From: an uncultured Paracoccaceae bacterium
GTDB taxonomy: Bacteria; Pseudomonadota; Alphaproteobacteria; Rhodobacterales; Rhodobacteraceae
Reading direction: 5' to 3'
Assembly: GCA_947500775.1 (NCBI GenBank)
Contig: CANMTD010000002.1
Span: 186,001 to 250,000, forward strand
Length of the DNA stretch: 64,000 nucleotides
Position 1 is the stretch's first letter. Each line of letters starts with the position of its first letter. Made by a program: the position numbers and the translations under genes. The notes below the pieces were generated by a model. It saw only the letters and a program-made list of their open reading frames with translations, ran no database searches and was not told the origin of the DNA. Shown in pieces: positions 25,883 through 34,103 of the stretch.

Positions 25883-26827
25883 ATGACCCGCGCATTTGTA
25901 TTTCCGGGGCAGGGTGCTCAGACGATCGGAATGGGCCGGGCCCTGGCCGAGGCCTATCCGGCGGCACAGGCCGTGTTCGACGAGGTGGACGAGGCGCTGG
26001 GCGAAAAGCTGAGCGCGCTGATCTGGGAAGGCGAGGCCGAAGCGCTGACCCTGACCGAAAACGCGCAACCGGCGCTGATGGCCACCTCGCTGGCCGCGAT
26101 GCGCGCGCTGGAGGCCGAAGGCGTGACCGTCACGGCGGCCTCTTGCGTCGCGGGCCATTCGCTGGGCGAATATTCCGCGCTGGCCGCATCCGGGGCGATT
26201 TCGGTATCCGATACCGCGCGGCTGCTGCGGACCCGGGGGCAGGCGATGCAGGCCGCGGTTCCGGTGGGCGTGGGCGCGATGGCCGCCGTTCTGGGGTTGG
26301 ATTTCGCGACCGTCCAGACGCTGGCCAAACGGGCCGCCGACGATACCGGCAAGGTCTGTCAGGCCGCCAATGACAATGATCCGGGGCAGGTGGTCGTTTC
26401 GGGCAATGCCGAGGCGGTGAAACACGCCATCGAACTGGCGCAGGAAGCGGGCGCCAAACGGGCGGTGATGCTGCCGGTGTCGGCTCCGTTCCATTGCGCG
26501 CTGATGGAACCGGCGGCCCGGGTCATGGCCGAGGCGCTGTCGCATGTCGAAATCAACCGCCCCGCCGTGCCGCTGGTGGCCAATGTTCTGGCCCATGATG
26601 TCAGCCAACCGGCGACGATCCGGTCGCTGCTGGTGGATCAGATCACCGGATCGGTGCGCTGGCGCGAGTCGGTGATGTGGATGGCCGCACATGGGGTCAC
26701 CGAGATCTGGGAAATCGGGGCGGGCAAGGCCCTGTCCGGCATGATCCGGCGGATCGACCGGTCGGTCGCGACCCGCGCCGTCGGCACGCCCGACGATGTG
26801 AAAAACGCAATCGAAAGTATGGGTTAA
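25883..26827 (+). CDS. fabD: Malonyl-CoA:ACP transacylase
   Basis: This 314-residue enzyme loads malonate onto ACP for fatty-acid synthesis. The catalytic serine is Ser93 in GHSLGEYSALAA and the histidine is His204 in SAPFHCALMEP. The N-terminal FPGQGAQTIGMG oxyanion-loop motif is intact. ATG 25883 lies 2 bases after a run of nine G that forms the ribosome-binding site; longer upstream frames lack family sequence. It leads the fabD-fabG-acpP-HisA-like-fabF-mltG series. Confidence 0.95.
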   Translation: MTRAFVFPGQGAQTIGMGRALAEAYPAAQAVFDEVDEALGEKLSALIWEGEAEALTLTENAQPALMATSLAAMRALEAEGVTVTAASCVAGHSLGEYSALAASGAISVSDTARLLRTRGQAMQAAVPVGVGAMAAVLGLDFATVQTLAKRAADDTGKVCQAANDNDPGQVVVSGNAEAVKHAIELAQEAGAKRAVMLPVSAPFHCALMEPAARVMAEALSHVEINRPAVPLVANVLAHDVSQPATIRSLLVDQITGSVRWRESVMWMAAHGVTEIWEIGAGKALSGMIRRIDRSVATRAVGTPDDVKNAIESMG

Positions 26828-26836
26828 GGGGTGGAT

Positions 26837-27574
26837 ATGTTCGATCTGACAGGAAAAACAGCTTTGGTCACCGGCGCATCCGGTGGCATCGGTGCCGAAA
26901 TCGCACGTATGTTGCACGCGCAGGGCGCCACCGTCGGGCTGAGCGGGACACGGGTGGACCCGCTGAATGCGCTGGCTGAAACACTGGGCGACCGGACCCA
27001 TGTGCTGCCCTGCAACCTGGGCGATGCCACGGCCGTCGAGGCCCTGCCGAAACAGGCGGCCGAGGCGATGGGCGGCGTCGATATCCTGATCAACAACGCC
27101 GGCATCACCCGCGACGGGCTGCTGCTGCGGATGAGCGATGACGACTGGAACAGCGTGCTGGACATCAACCTGACCGCGACCATGCGGCTGTGCCGGGGCG
27201 TGTTGCGCGGCATGATGAAGGCGCGCTGGGGCCGGATCGTGAATATCAGCTCGATCGTGGGGAACACCGGCAACCCCGGTCAGACCAACTATGCCGCCTC
27301 CAAGGCGGGGATGGTGGGGCTGTCCAAATCGCTGGCCGCCGAGGTCGCCAGCCGCGGGATCACCGTCAACTGCGTGGCACCGGGGTTCATCACCACGGCG
27401 ATGACCGACAAGCTGAACGATGCGCAAAAGACCGAACTTCTGACGCAGGTGCCCGCCGGGCGCATGGGCGAGGTCGGCGAAATCGGTGCGGCGGTTTTGT
27501 ACCTTGCCAGCATCGAGGCGGGCTATGTCACCGGCGCGACCTTGCATGTAAACGGCGGTATGGCCATGTTGTAG
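26837..27574 (+). CDS. fabG: 3-oxoacyl-ACP reductase
   Basis: This 245-residue short-chain dehydrogenase reduces 3-oxoacyl-ACP with NADPH. The Rossmann motif TGASGGIG, NNAGIT, the catalytic Ser in NISSIVGNTGNPGQ, and YAASKAG with Tyr and Lys are all present. APGFITTAMT and a final VNGGMAML also match FabG. ATG 26837 was preferred over GTG 26831 because the AAGGGG site then has correct spacing and the length matches E. coli FabG. It is 9 bases after fabD. Confidence 0.95.
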   Translation: MFDLTGKTALVTGASGGIGAEIARMLHAQGATVGLSGTRVDPLNALAETLGDRTHVLPCNLGDATAVEALPKQAAEAMGGVDILINNAGITRDGLLLRMSDDDWNSVLDINLTATMRLCRGVLRGMMKARWGRIVNISSIVGNTGNPGQTNYAASKAGMVGLSKSLAAEVASRGITVNCVAPGFITTAMTDKLNDAQKTELLTQVPAGRMGEVGEIGAAVLYLASIEAGYVTGATLHVNGGMAML

Positions 27575-27602
27575 GCGCTGGGGCAAATTGCCCCGAAAGC
27601 GT

Positions 27603-27630
27603 TTGCCTTACGGAAACGATATGCTATAGG
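27603..27630 (+). promoter_or_regulatory. Candidate sigma-70 promoter for acpP
   Basis: TTGCCT (27603-27608) and TATAGG (27625-27630) are 16 bases apart, 108 bases before acpP. This gives acpP its own promoter, as expected for a very abundant protein. Confidence 0.55.
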
Positions 27631-27737
27631 CGGCGCAGATTTTGCCGTGCGCGCGTCCGTGTTTGGCAGTTGAGCGGCTTTGAAAAGGGCCAATAGCAAA
27701 AAGCGGGCACTGACCCCGAGACTGATGAGGAATTAAT

Positions 27738-27971
27738 ATGAGCGACATCGCAGATCGCGTTAAAAAGATCGTTGTCGAGCACCTGGGTGTGGAAGAAGAC
27801 AAGGTCGGCGAAAAAGCCTCGTTCATCGATGATCTGGGCGCAGACAGCCTGGACACCGTGGAACTGGTCATGGCGTTCGAAGAAGAGTTCGGTATCGAAA
27901 TTCCGGATGACGCCGCTGAAACGATCCAGACTTTTGGCGATGCGGTCAAGTTCATCACCGAAGCTTCCTGA
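27738..27971 (+). CDS. acpP: Housekeeping acyl carrier protein
   Basis: This 77-residue acidic four-helix carrier of growing fatty acyl chains has its phosphopantetheine site at Ser37 in [15 protein letters not shown], the canonical AcpP form. GAGGAAT lies just before ATG 27738. It has its own promoter-like sequence and a strong terminator. It is clearly different from the 88-residue ACP beside lpxD, so the cell has at least two carriers. Confidence 0.97.
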   Translation: MSDIADRVKKIVVEHLGVEEDKVGEKASFIDDLGADSLDTVELVMAFEEEFGIEIPDDAAETIQTFGDAVKFITEAS

Positions 27972-27994
27972 TTCTGTGAATCAGACGTGACGGC

Positions 27995-28020
27995 ACGGCA
28001 CCCTGCGGGGTGCCGTTTGC
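27995..28020 (+). terminator. Terminator after acpP
   Basis: A 9-bp stem (ACGGCACCC with GGGTGCCGT) is followed by TTGCGTTTT. The U run is interrupted but the stem is strong. It would separate acpP from the HisA-like gene. Confidence 0.75.
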
Positions 28021-28177
28021 GTTTTGGCGCCACGCGTCGCGGGTGACCCGCGTTTGGTCGGTGTCGCAAAATCCTGTATGCTGTGGGCATCCCATAGTTG
28101 GCCCGTCAGGCAATTTGCCGGGCGGGCCTTGCAGGGATCGTACCCAACCGATCCCAGGCATGAAAAGGATGGACGCG

Positions 28178-28921
28178 ATGATCATTTATCCGACAATCGA
28201 ATTGCAGCAGGGGCGCTGTGTCAGCCTGTATCGGGGCCGTCTGGACGAGCCGCAGATCTGGCATGTTGATCCGGTCGAAACCGCGCAGGGCTTTGCCGCC
28301 GACGGGGCCGAATGGATGCATGTCACCGATTTCGACGCGGTGGCGGGCGATGACCGCAACCACGATCTGCTGGGCGACATCATCCGCGGGGCAGGTATCC
28401 CGGTGCAACTGGCCGGTGGGTTCCGCACCCGCGACCGGGTGGAATACTGGATCGATCAGGGCGCGGGCCGGATCGTGATCGGCACGCTGGCCGTACAGAA
28501 CCCCGATCTGGTCAAGGAACTGGCCAAACACCACCCCGATCAGATCGCCTTGGCGCTGGACGTCTATAAGGGCAGGGTGATGGTCGAAGGCTGGCGCAGC
28601 CAGTCGGCCCTGTCGCCCGAAGCGGTGATCAAGGCCTATGACGGCGTGCCGCTGGCGGCGATCCTTCTGACCGATATCGACGCCGATGTGGACGAATCCG
28701 ATGGCACGCTGGGGTTGTTGTCGGGGCTGGCGGGCCTGTCGCGCACCCCGGTCATCGCCAGCGGCGTGGTGCGCAGCGTCGATGACGTTGCCCGGCTGAA
28801 ATACATTCCCAACATCGCCGGGGCGATTGTCGGGCGCGCGTTGTTCAGCAAAACCATCGAACTGGGGGCGGCATTGGACGTGGCTCGCCCGGAACCCGAA
28901 CCGGTTGCCGAATTTCAATAA
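28178..28921 (+). CDS. HisA/HisF-related TIM-barrel protein (HisA paralogue)
   Basis: This 247-residue protein follows the HisA plan along its length: MIIYPTIELQQGRCVSLYRG, VPVQLAGGFRTRDRVEYWI, GRIVIGTLAVQNPDLV, IALALDVYKGRVMVEGW, LLTDIDADVDESDG, and VIASGVVRSVDDV with GAIVGRALF. HisA isomerises a ProFAR-type histidine intermediate. Here the first catalytic Asp (position 8 of HisA) is Glu8, while the second is kept as Asp128. It is not with histidine genes but between acpP and fabF. ATG 28178 has AAGGAT 8 bases upstream. It may be a true but altered HisA or a relative with another substrate. Confidence 0.8.
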   Translation: MIIYPTIELQQGRCVSLYRGRLDEPQIWHVDPVETAQGFAADGAEWMHVTDFDAVAGDDRNHDLLGDIIRGAGIPVQLAGGFRTRDRVEYWIDQGAGRIVIGTLAVQNPDLVKELAKHHPDQIALALDVYKGRVMVEGWRSQSALSPEAVIKAYDGVPLAAILLTDIDADVDESDGTLGLLSGLAGLSRTPVIASGVVRSVDDVARLKYIPNIAGAIVGRALFSKTIELGAALDVARPEPEPVAEFQ

Positions 28922-29029
28922 CCCGACGCCCATAGGCGAAAAACCACGGATTGCGCGCATGCTCTTGCCCCCTGACGCGAAACCAAGGTATCACGAACTC
29001 CGATAAGCCGAGGCAGTGAGGAGCAGAAC

Positions 29030-30292
29030 ATGCGTCGAGTGGTCGTCACCGGACTGGGGATGGTCTCCCCGCTGGCATGTGGGGTCGAAGACACCTGGAG
29101 CCGCCTTTTGGCAGGCCAATCGGGCGCGGGTGCGATCACCCGGTTCGATACCTCGAACGTGGCCACGACCTATGCCTGCGAAGTGCCTTACGGCGATGGC
29201 ACGGACGGCACGTTCAATCCCGATGACTGGATGCTGCCCAAGGAACGGCGCAAGGTCGATGACTTCATCCTTTATGGTATCGCCGCCGCCGAACAGGCCG
29301 TGCGCGATTCCGGCTGGCAGCCGCAGGACCGCGAAGGCCAGATCCGCACCGGCGTGATGATCGGCTCGGGCATCGGCGGGCTGAATTCGATTGCCGATAC
29401 CGCCGTGCTGATCAAGGAACGCGGGCCCAAGCGGGTGTCGCCCTTCTTTATTCCCGGCGCGCTGATCAACCTTGTGTCGGGGCAGGTGTCGATCCGTTAC
29501 GGGTTCAAGGGGCCGAACCACGCGGTGGTGACCGCCTGTTCGACCGGTGCCCATGCCATTGGCGATGCGGCGCGGCTGATCCAGTGGGGCGATGCCGATG
29601 TGATGCTGGCCGGTGGGGCCGAAAGCCCGATTTCCGAAATCGGGATCGCCGGGTTCAACGCCTGCAAGGCGCTTTCGACCAAACGCGGCAACGACCCCGA
29701 AAAGGCCAGCCGCCCCTATGACGCGGACCGCGACGGGTTCGTCATGGGCGAAGGCGCGGGCGTCGTCGTTCTGGAAGAATACGAACACGCCAAGGCGCGC
29801 GGCGCCAAGATTTACGCCGAAATTCTGGGCTATGGCATGTCGGGTGACGCCTATCACATCACCGCCCCCTCCGAAGATGGCGATGGCGCCGAACGCTCGA
29901 TGCGCGCCGCCCTTGACCGGGCCGGGCTGGAACCGGCGGCGGTCGATTACATCAACGCCCATGGCACCAGCACGATGGCCGATACCATCGAACTGGGCGC
30001 GGTCGAACGGATGATGGGCGATGCGGCGGGCAAGGCCACGATGTCGTCCACCAAATCGTCCACCGGGCACCTTCTGGGCGCGGCTGGCGCGATCGAGGCG
30101 ATCTTTTCGATCCTGGCGATCCGCGATCAGGTCGCGCCGCCGACCATCAACCTGGACAACCCGGCGGTGGAATCGAAACTTGACCTGGCGCCGAATGCCG
30201 CGGTGAAACGCGACATCAACGTGGCCCTGTCGAATTCCTTTGGCTTCGGCGGCACCAATGCCTCGCTGGTTCTGGGTAAGGTGGCAGGCTGA
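29030..30292 (+). CDS. fabF: Beta-ketoacyl-ACP synthase II
   Basis: This 420-residue condensing enzyme elongates acyl-ACP. The triad is complete: Cys170 in VTACSTGAHA, His311 in INAHGTSTMADT and His347 in KSSTGHLLGAAG. GAGGAG precedes ATG 29030. It overlaps mltG by one base (TGATG), as commonly seen in proteobacteria, where fabF and mltG are paired. It is the housekeeping copy, against the lpxD-linked synthase at 3.6 kb. Confidence 0.96.
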   Translation: MRRVVVTGLGMVSPLACGVEDTWSRLLAGQSGAGAITRFDTSNVATTYACEVPYGDGTDGTFNPDDWMLPKERRKVDDFILYGIAAAEQAVRDSGWQPQDREGQIRTGVMIGSGIGGLNSIADTAVLIKERGPKRVSPFFIPGALINLVSGQVSIRYGFKGPNHAVVTACSTGAHAIGDAARLIQWGDADVMLAGGAESPISEIGIAGFNACKALSTKRGNDPEKASRPYDADRDGFVMGEGAGVVVLEEYEHAKARGAKIYAEILGYGMSGDAYHITAPSEDGDGAERSMRAALDRAGLEPAAVDYINAHGTSTMADTIELGAVERMMGDAAGKATMSSTKSSTGHLLGAAGAIEAIFSILAIRDQVAPPTINLDNPAVESKLDLAPNAAVKRDINVALSNSFGFGGTNASLVLGKVAG

Positions 30293-31446
30293 TGTGGCGC
30301 AATTTTGCGTCCAACGCGCTGACCCTGTTCATCGGGCTGTTGCTGGTCGCGGGCGGGGCTGTGATCTGGGCCAAGGGCCAATATACCAGCCCGGGTCCCT
30401 TGGAACAGGCGATCTGTCTGCGCGTCGACAGCGGCTCCAACATGCGCAAAATCTCGGAAAAACTGGTCGCTGAGGCGGCGATTTCCAATGCCGCGATCTT
30501 TCGCGCAGGGGCCGATTACAGCGACAAGGCCCGCCTGCTGAAAGCGGGCAGTTTTCTGGTGCAGCCCGGCGCCTCGATGGAAGAGATCGTCGATTCCATC
30601 ACCAGGGGCGGCCGGTCGACCTGCGGGACCGAGGTGAATTTCCGGATCGGCATCCTGTCGGCCGAATTGCAGGTGCGCGAACTGGACCCCGCCACCAACC
30701 GTTACCGCGAAGTGCTGGCCTTCAACCCGGCCGAGGAAGAGGCCCCCGCAGGTTATGCCGAGGTGGCCGCGCAATCCGACGTGCGCTACCGGGTGACGCT
30801 GGCCGAAGGCGTGACCAGCTGGCAGGTGATCGAAGAACTGAAAGACGCCGAATTCCTGACCGGCGACGTGGCCGATGTGCCCGCCGAGGGCGGTCTTGCG
30901 CCCGACAGCTATGAAATCCCGCGCGGGGCGGACCGGGCCGATCTGGTGGTGCAGATGCAGGAACGGCAGCAGGATACGCTGGCGCGGCTGTGGGCCGAAC
31001 GGGACGACGACCTGCCGCTGTCCACGCCCGAAGAGGCGCTGATCCTTGCCTCGATCGTGGAAAAGGAAACCGGTGTGCCGGAAGAGCGCGGGCAGGTGGC
31101 CAGCGTGTTCGTGAACCGGTTGAAACAGGGCATGCGCCTGCAGACCGACCCGACGGTGATCTACGGTGTGACCAAGGGCAAGGGCGCCCTGGGGCGCGGC
31201 TTGCGGCAAAGCGAACTGCGCGGCGAAACCCCCTATAACACCTACCTGATCGACGGGCTGCCGCCGACGCCCATCGCCAACCCCGGTGCCGCCGCGATCG
31301 AGGCGGCGCTGAACCCCGATCAGACCAGTTGGCTGTTCTTTGTGGCCGACGGCAGCGGCGGACACGCCTTTGCCGAAACCCTGGCCGAACATAACGCAAA
31401 TGTCGCCAACTGGCGCAAGATCGAGGCAGAGCGCGCCAATCAATAG
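30292..31446 (+). CDS. mltG: Endolytic murein transglycosylase MltG (YceG)
   Basis: This 384-residue membrane-anchored enzyme cuts nascent glycan strands and probably sets chain length. One N-terminal membrane helix (LTLFIGLLLVAGGAVIW) is followed by a LysM-like region and the YceG domain. The catalytic glutamate is Glu257 in ASIVEKETGVPEERG. QTDPTVIYG and the YNTYLIDGLPPTPIANPG segment are intact. The start overlaps the fabF stop by one base, showing translational coupling. Confidence 0.94.
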   Translation: MWRNFASNALTLFIGLLLVAGGAVIWAKGQYTSPGPLEQAICLRVDSGSNMRKISEKLVAEAAISNAAIFRAGADYSDKARLLKAGSFLVQPGASMEEIVDSITRGGRSTCGTEVNFRIGILSAELQVRELDPATNRYREVLAFNPAEEEAPAGYAEVAAQSDVRYRVTLAEGVTSWQVIEELKDAEFLTGDVADVPAEGGLAPDSYEIPRGADRADLVVQMQERQQDTLARLWAERDDDLPLSTPEEALILASIVEKETGVPEERGQVASVFVNRLKQGMRLQTDPTVIYGVTKGKGALGRGLRQSELRGETPYNTYLIDGLPPTPIANPGAAAIEAALNPDQTSWLFFVADGSGGHAFAETLAEHNANVANWRKIEAERANQ

Positions 31447-31653
31447 GGGTGCTCTGACAACAATGAACTCCTGCGGCGCATGCCGTGCCGCAGGCGCCTG
31501 CCACCCCCGTTGACCTGTGGCTGCTCGGGCGCGCCGAACCGCTCCGTCATCATAGAAACGATGCTGGATGTCGGGATTGAGCCCTTCATGACGTGTTGTG
31601 CAATTGCAGAAAGTCCGCGAAGGTAAAGTTTATCGTTTATGGAGGCGTAGCGT
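31447..31653. other. Atypical spacer before a transferred exporter gene
   Basis: This 207-base gap after mltG is less GC-rich towards its right end. It contains an 8-bp stem (CCTGCGGC / GCCGCAGG near 31470-31494) without a U run. Short reading frames on both strands have no recognisable domain. It may be debris from the event that brought in the exporter at 31654. Confidence 0.35.
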
Positions 31654-32292
31654 ATGGCATGGTCTGAAATCGTCACATTTGCATTTGTAGCAAGTTTGCT
31701 GGTCATGTCACCCGGACCTAATGGTGTCCTTATCGCAAAAACCGTTCCAACTTCCGGTCGAGCAGCGGGTTTTGCGAACGTCGCGGGATTTGTTACCGGC
31801 TTTTACCTCCACGGAGCAATGGCAATCCTAGGCCTGTCGATTCTACTGGTGCAGTCCGCAACGGCATTCGCCATCATCAAGTATCTTGGCGCCGCTTATC
31901 TTTGTTGGATTGGCATCAAAGCCTTGGTGGCGGCTTGGCAAGGTGTTGCAACGATTGGTAAGATCGATCCCGCCAAAAAACAACGGACACTTCTCAAAGC
32001 ATATATCGAAGGGCTTTTGACAAACGCACTAAATCCAAAAGTGTCGATGTTTTATCTAGCAGCTTTCCCGCAATTCATCACACTTGGGGAAACGACGCCG
32101 TCTGCATCTTTTCTTCTGGTTTTTATCCACTCGATGATAAACGCGCTCTGGTTTGGCGCGATGGTTCTTTTAATGTCTCGGCTCACATCAATCGCTCGGA
32201 ATGGTACTTTTCAAAGGTGGCTTAAAGGTTTGACAGGGGTCGTCTTCATCGGGTTTGGTGCGAAGCTGGCGACCTACAAGCCCAACTTTTGA
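31654..32292 (+). CDS. LysE/RhtB-family exporter, probably horizontally acquired
   Basis: This 212-residue membrane protein has six hydrophobic segments and the LysE/RhtB motifs VMSPGPNGVLIAKT near the N-terminus and TNALNPKVSMFYLAAFPQF mid-way. It should export an amino acid or homoserine-lactone-like compound. GGAGG lies upstream of ATG 31654. Codon and base use stand out: many A/T-ending codons and clearly lower GC than both neighbours, which points to recent transfer. No regulator or transposase is next to it. Confidence 0.87.
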   Translation: MAWSEIVTFAFVASLLVMSPGPNGVLIAKTVPTSGRAAGFANVAGFVTGFYLHGAMAILGLSILLVQSATAFAIIKYLGAAYLCWIGIKALVAAWQGVATIGKIDPAKKQRTLLKAYIEGLLTNALNPKVSMFYLAAFPQFITLGETTPSASFLLVFIHSMINALWFGAMVLLMSRLTSIARNGTFQRWLKGLTGVVFIGFGAKLATYKPNF

Positions 32293-32372
32293 ACCTCCAA
32301 CCCAACGGCAACTAAGTCCCGCACAGCCGCCACTACGGCAAGACGGGAACCTGTTGTCGGCCCCTTGCGTGC

Positions 32373-33065
32373 CTACAGATCGATGACCTCCATAACCTCG
32401 GGTTCGATCACCTGAACGTCGGGCAGGTTTTGGATCAGGGTTTCGGCGGATTGTTCCAGCAGGGGGAAGGTGCGGTAGTGGCAGGGGATCACCGTTTTGA
32501 AGTTGAAAAAGGTTTTGGCGGCATAGGCCGCGCGGGGCATGTCCATCGTGAAATGCCCGCCGGTGCATAGAAGCCCGATTTCGGGCTGATGCAGGTCGTT
32601 GAAAATCTTCATATCGGCCATGACATCCGTGTCGCCTGAAACATAGATCGTGCGCCCTTCGCCGTGGATCATGTATCCCGCCTCGGCCCCCGCATAGATC
32701 GGCCCGTCGGCCCCGCCCAGCGACGAGGAATGCACCGCGTTGACCATGGTGACCTGCACATCGCCCAAGGATACGGTGCCGCCCTTGTTGAAGCCGATGA
32801 CCGACAGGCCTTCGCTTTCTTCCCAGAAACTCATCAGATCATAGATGCCGACCAGCGGCGCGCCGGTGTCTTTCGACAGGGCGATGGCGTCGCCGGTATG
32901 GTCGCCGTGGCCATGGGTCAGCAGGATATGGGTGGCGCCGGTCACCGCCTCGGCCCGGCGGTCGGCGGGGAACATCGGGTTGCCAGTCAGCCACGGATCG
33001 ACCAGCAGCACCTGATCGCCGATCTCGATGCGAAAGCCTGAATGGCCCAGCCAGATGATTTTCAT
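32373..33065 (-). CDS. Metal-dependent hydrolase, UPF0173 (beta-lactamase fold)
   Basis: This 230-residue cytoplasmic protein has the metallo-beta-lactamase fold. Its metal motif is ILLTHGHGDHTGDA, preceded by LVDPWLTGNP, with further ligands in MVNAVHSSS, VSGDTDV and VIPCHYRTFP. UPF0173 proteins are widespread with unproven substrates. ATG 33065 begins MKIIWLGHSGFRIE, the family start. It is divergent from the ceramidase-like gene with 56 bases between. Confidence 0.9.
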   Translation of the reverse strand: MKIIWLGHSGFRIEIGDQVLLVDPWLTGNPMFPADRRAEAVTGATHILLTHGHGDHTGDAIALSKDTGAPLVGIYDLMSFWEESEGLSVIGFNKGGTVSLGDVQVTMVNAVHSSSLGGADGPIYAGAEAGYMIHGEGRTIYVSGDTDVMADMKIFNDLHQPEIGLLCTGGHFTMDMPRAAYAAKTFFNFKTVIPCHYRTFPLLEQSAETLIQNLPDVQVIEPEVMEVIDL

Positions 33066-33121
33066 GTCGCTCTCCCTATCTGCATATAGAACAAGCCTAA
33101 CAAATCGGAAACGGATCGCCT

Positions 33122-33784
33122 ATGGACTGGACCCGCTCAATCGACGGATATTGCGAACGTCTGGATGCCTCGTATTGGGCAGAGCCGCTGAACGCGGTCA
33201 CCAATGCCGCTTTTCTGATCGCGGCGCTTGTGATGTGGCGGCGGGTGCGGGGCAGGGATGTGGCCCCCGCCGCCGCGCTGTGCGCGGTGCTGGCGGTGAT
33301 CGGCGCGGGATCGTATCTGTTTCACACCCATGCCACCGCCTGGGCCGGGGTGGCGGATGTGGTGCCGATCCTGTGTTTCATCCTGCTCTATCTTTATGCG
33401 GTGAACCGGCATGTCTGGGGGCTGTCATGGGCGCGTGCCCTTGGGGCGACGGCGCTGTTTCTGCCCTATGCGGCGGCGACGGTGCCGCTGTTTCAGCGCC
33501 TGCCGGGGCTGGGCAGTTCGGCGGGCTATGCGCCGGTGCCGGTATTGATCGCGTTTTATGCCTTTGCGCTGCGTCACAGGCACCCCGAAACCGCGCGCGG
33601 GCTGGCCATCGGGGCCGGGATGCTGACCCTGTCGTTGGCATTTCGCACCCTGGACGCACCGCTGTGCGCGCAGCTTCCCATCGGCACGCATTTCCTGTGG
33701 CATCTGATGAATGCGGCCATGCTGGGCTGGATGATTGAGGTCTTTCGCCGACACAGGCTTGCGGCCCGTCCAGAGCGGGGCTAA
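33122..33784 (+). CDS. Ceramidase-domain (CREST) membrane protein
   Basis: This 220-residue protein has about seven membrane segments. Its CREST/alkaline ceramidase signature residues are DGYCERLDASYWAEPLNAVT at the start, GAGSYLFHTHAT with Ser and His, and GTHFLWHLMNAAMLG near the end. These Ser, His and Asp residues bind zinc in the family, which hydrolyses ceramide-like amides. Whether this organism makes sphingolipids is unknown, so another lipid amide (for example an ornithine lipid) is possible. ATG 33122 is the only sensible start. Confidence 0.82.
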   Translation: MDWTRSIDGYCERLDASYWAEPLNAVTNAAFLIAALVMWRRVRGRDVAPAAALCAVLAVIGAGSYLFHTHATAWAGVADVVPILCFILLYLYAVNRHVWGLSWARALGATALFLPYAAATVPLFQRLPGLGSSAGYAPVPVLIAFYAFALRHRHPETARGLAIGAGMLTLSLAFRTLDAPLCAQLPIGTHFLWHLMNAAMLGWMIEVFRRHRLAARPERG

Positions 33785-33815
33785 ACCCTGATCCGACATT
33801 CAGACGGAGACCGAC

Positions 33816-34103
33816 ATGTCCATTGATATCGACACTGCCCGGCGCGTGGCCCATCTGGCCCGCATCGCCGTGGATGAAAGCGACCTTCCGGCCCTGGCCG
33901 GAGAGCTGTCGCATATCCTGACCTTCATGGAGCAGTTGAACGAGGTGGACGTGGACGGGGTGGAACCGATGACCTCGGTCACGCCGATGCGCCTGAAACG
34001 GCGGGCCGATGTGGTGACCGATGGGGATATGCAGGATAAGATCCTGTCCAACGCGCCCGATGCGCGCGAAGGATTTTTTGCCGTGCCGAAGGTGGTGGAA
34101 TAA
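33816..34103 (+). CDS. gatC: Glu-tRNA(Gln)/Asp-tRNA(Asn) amidotransferase subunit C
   Basis: This 95-residue subunit belongs to the GatCAB complex, which converts mischarged Glu-tRNA(Gln) to Gln-tRNA(Gln). The sequence has [20 protein letters not shown] near the start and a [13 protein letters not shown] segment, followed by the [12 protein letters not shown] end typical of GatC. ACGGAGA precedes ATG 33816. Its stop overlaps the gatA start by one base (TAATG). gatB is not in the window. Confidence 0.96.
   Translation: MSIDIDTARRVAHLARIAVDESDLPALAGELSHILTFMEQLNEVDVDGVEPMTSVTPMRLKRRADVVTDGDMQDKILSNAPDAREGFFAVPKVVE

Noticed and set aside
25829-27586. Minus-strand frame of 585 codons
   Set aside because: It is antisense to fabD and fabG, which have complete catalytic motifs.
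31440-31706. Minus-strand 88-codon frame after mltG, thought to be a transposase remnant
   Set aside because: No transposase motif could be recognised and it overlaps the exporter start.
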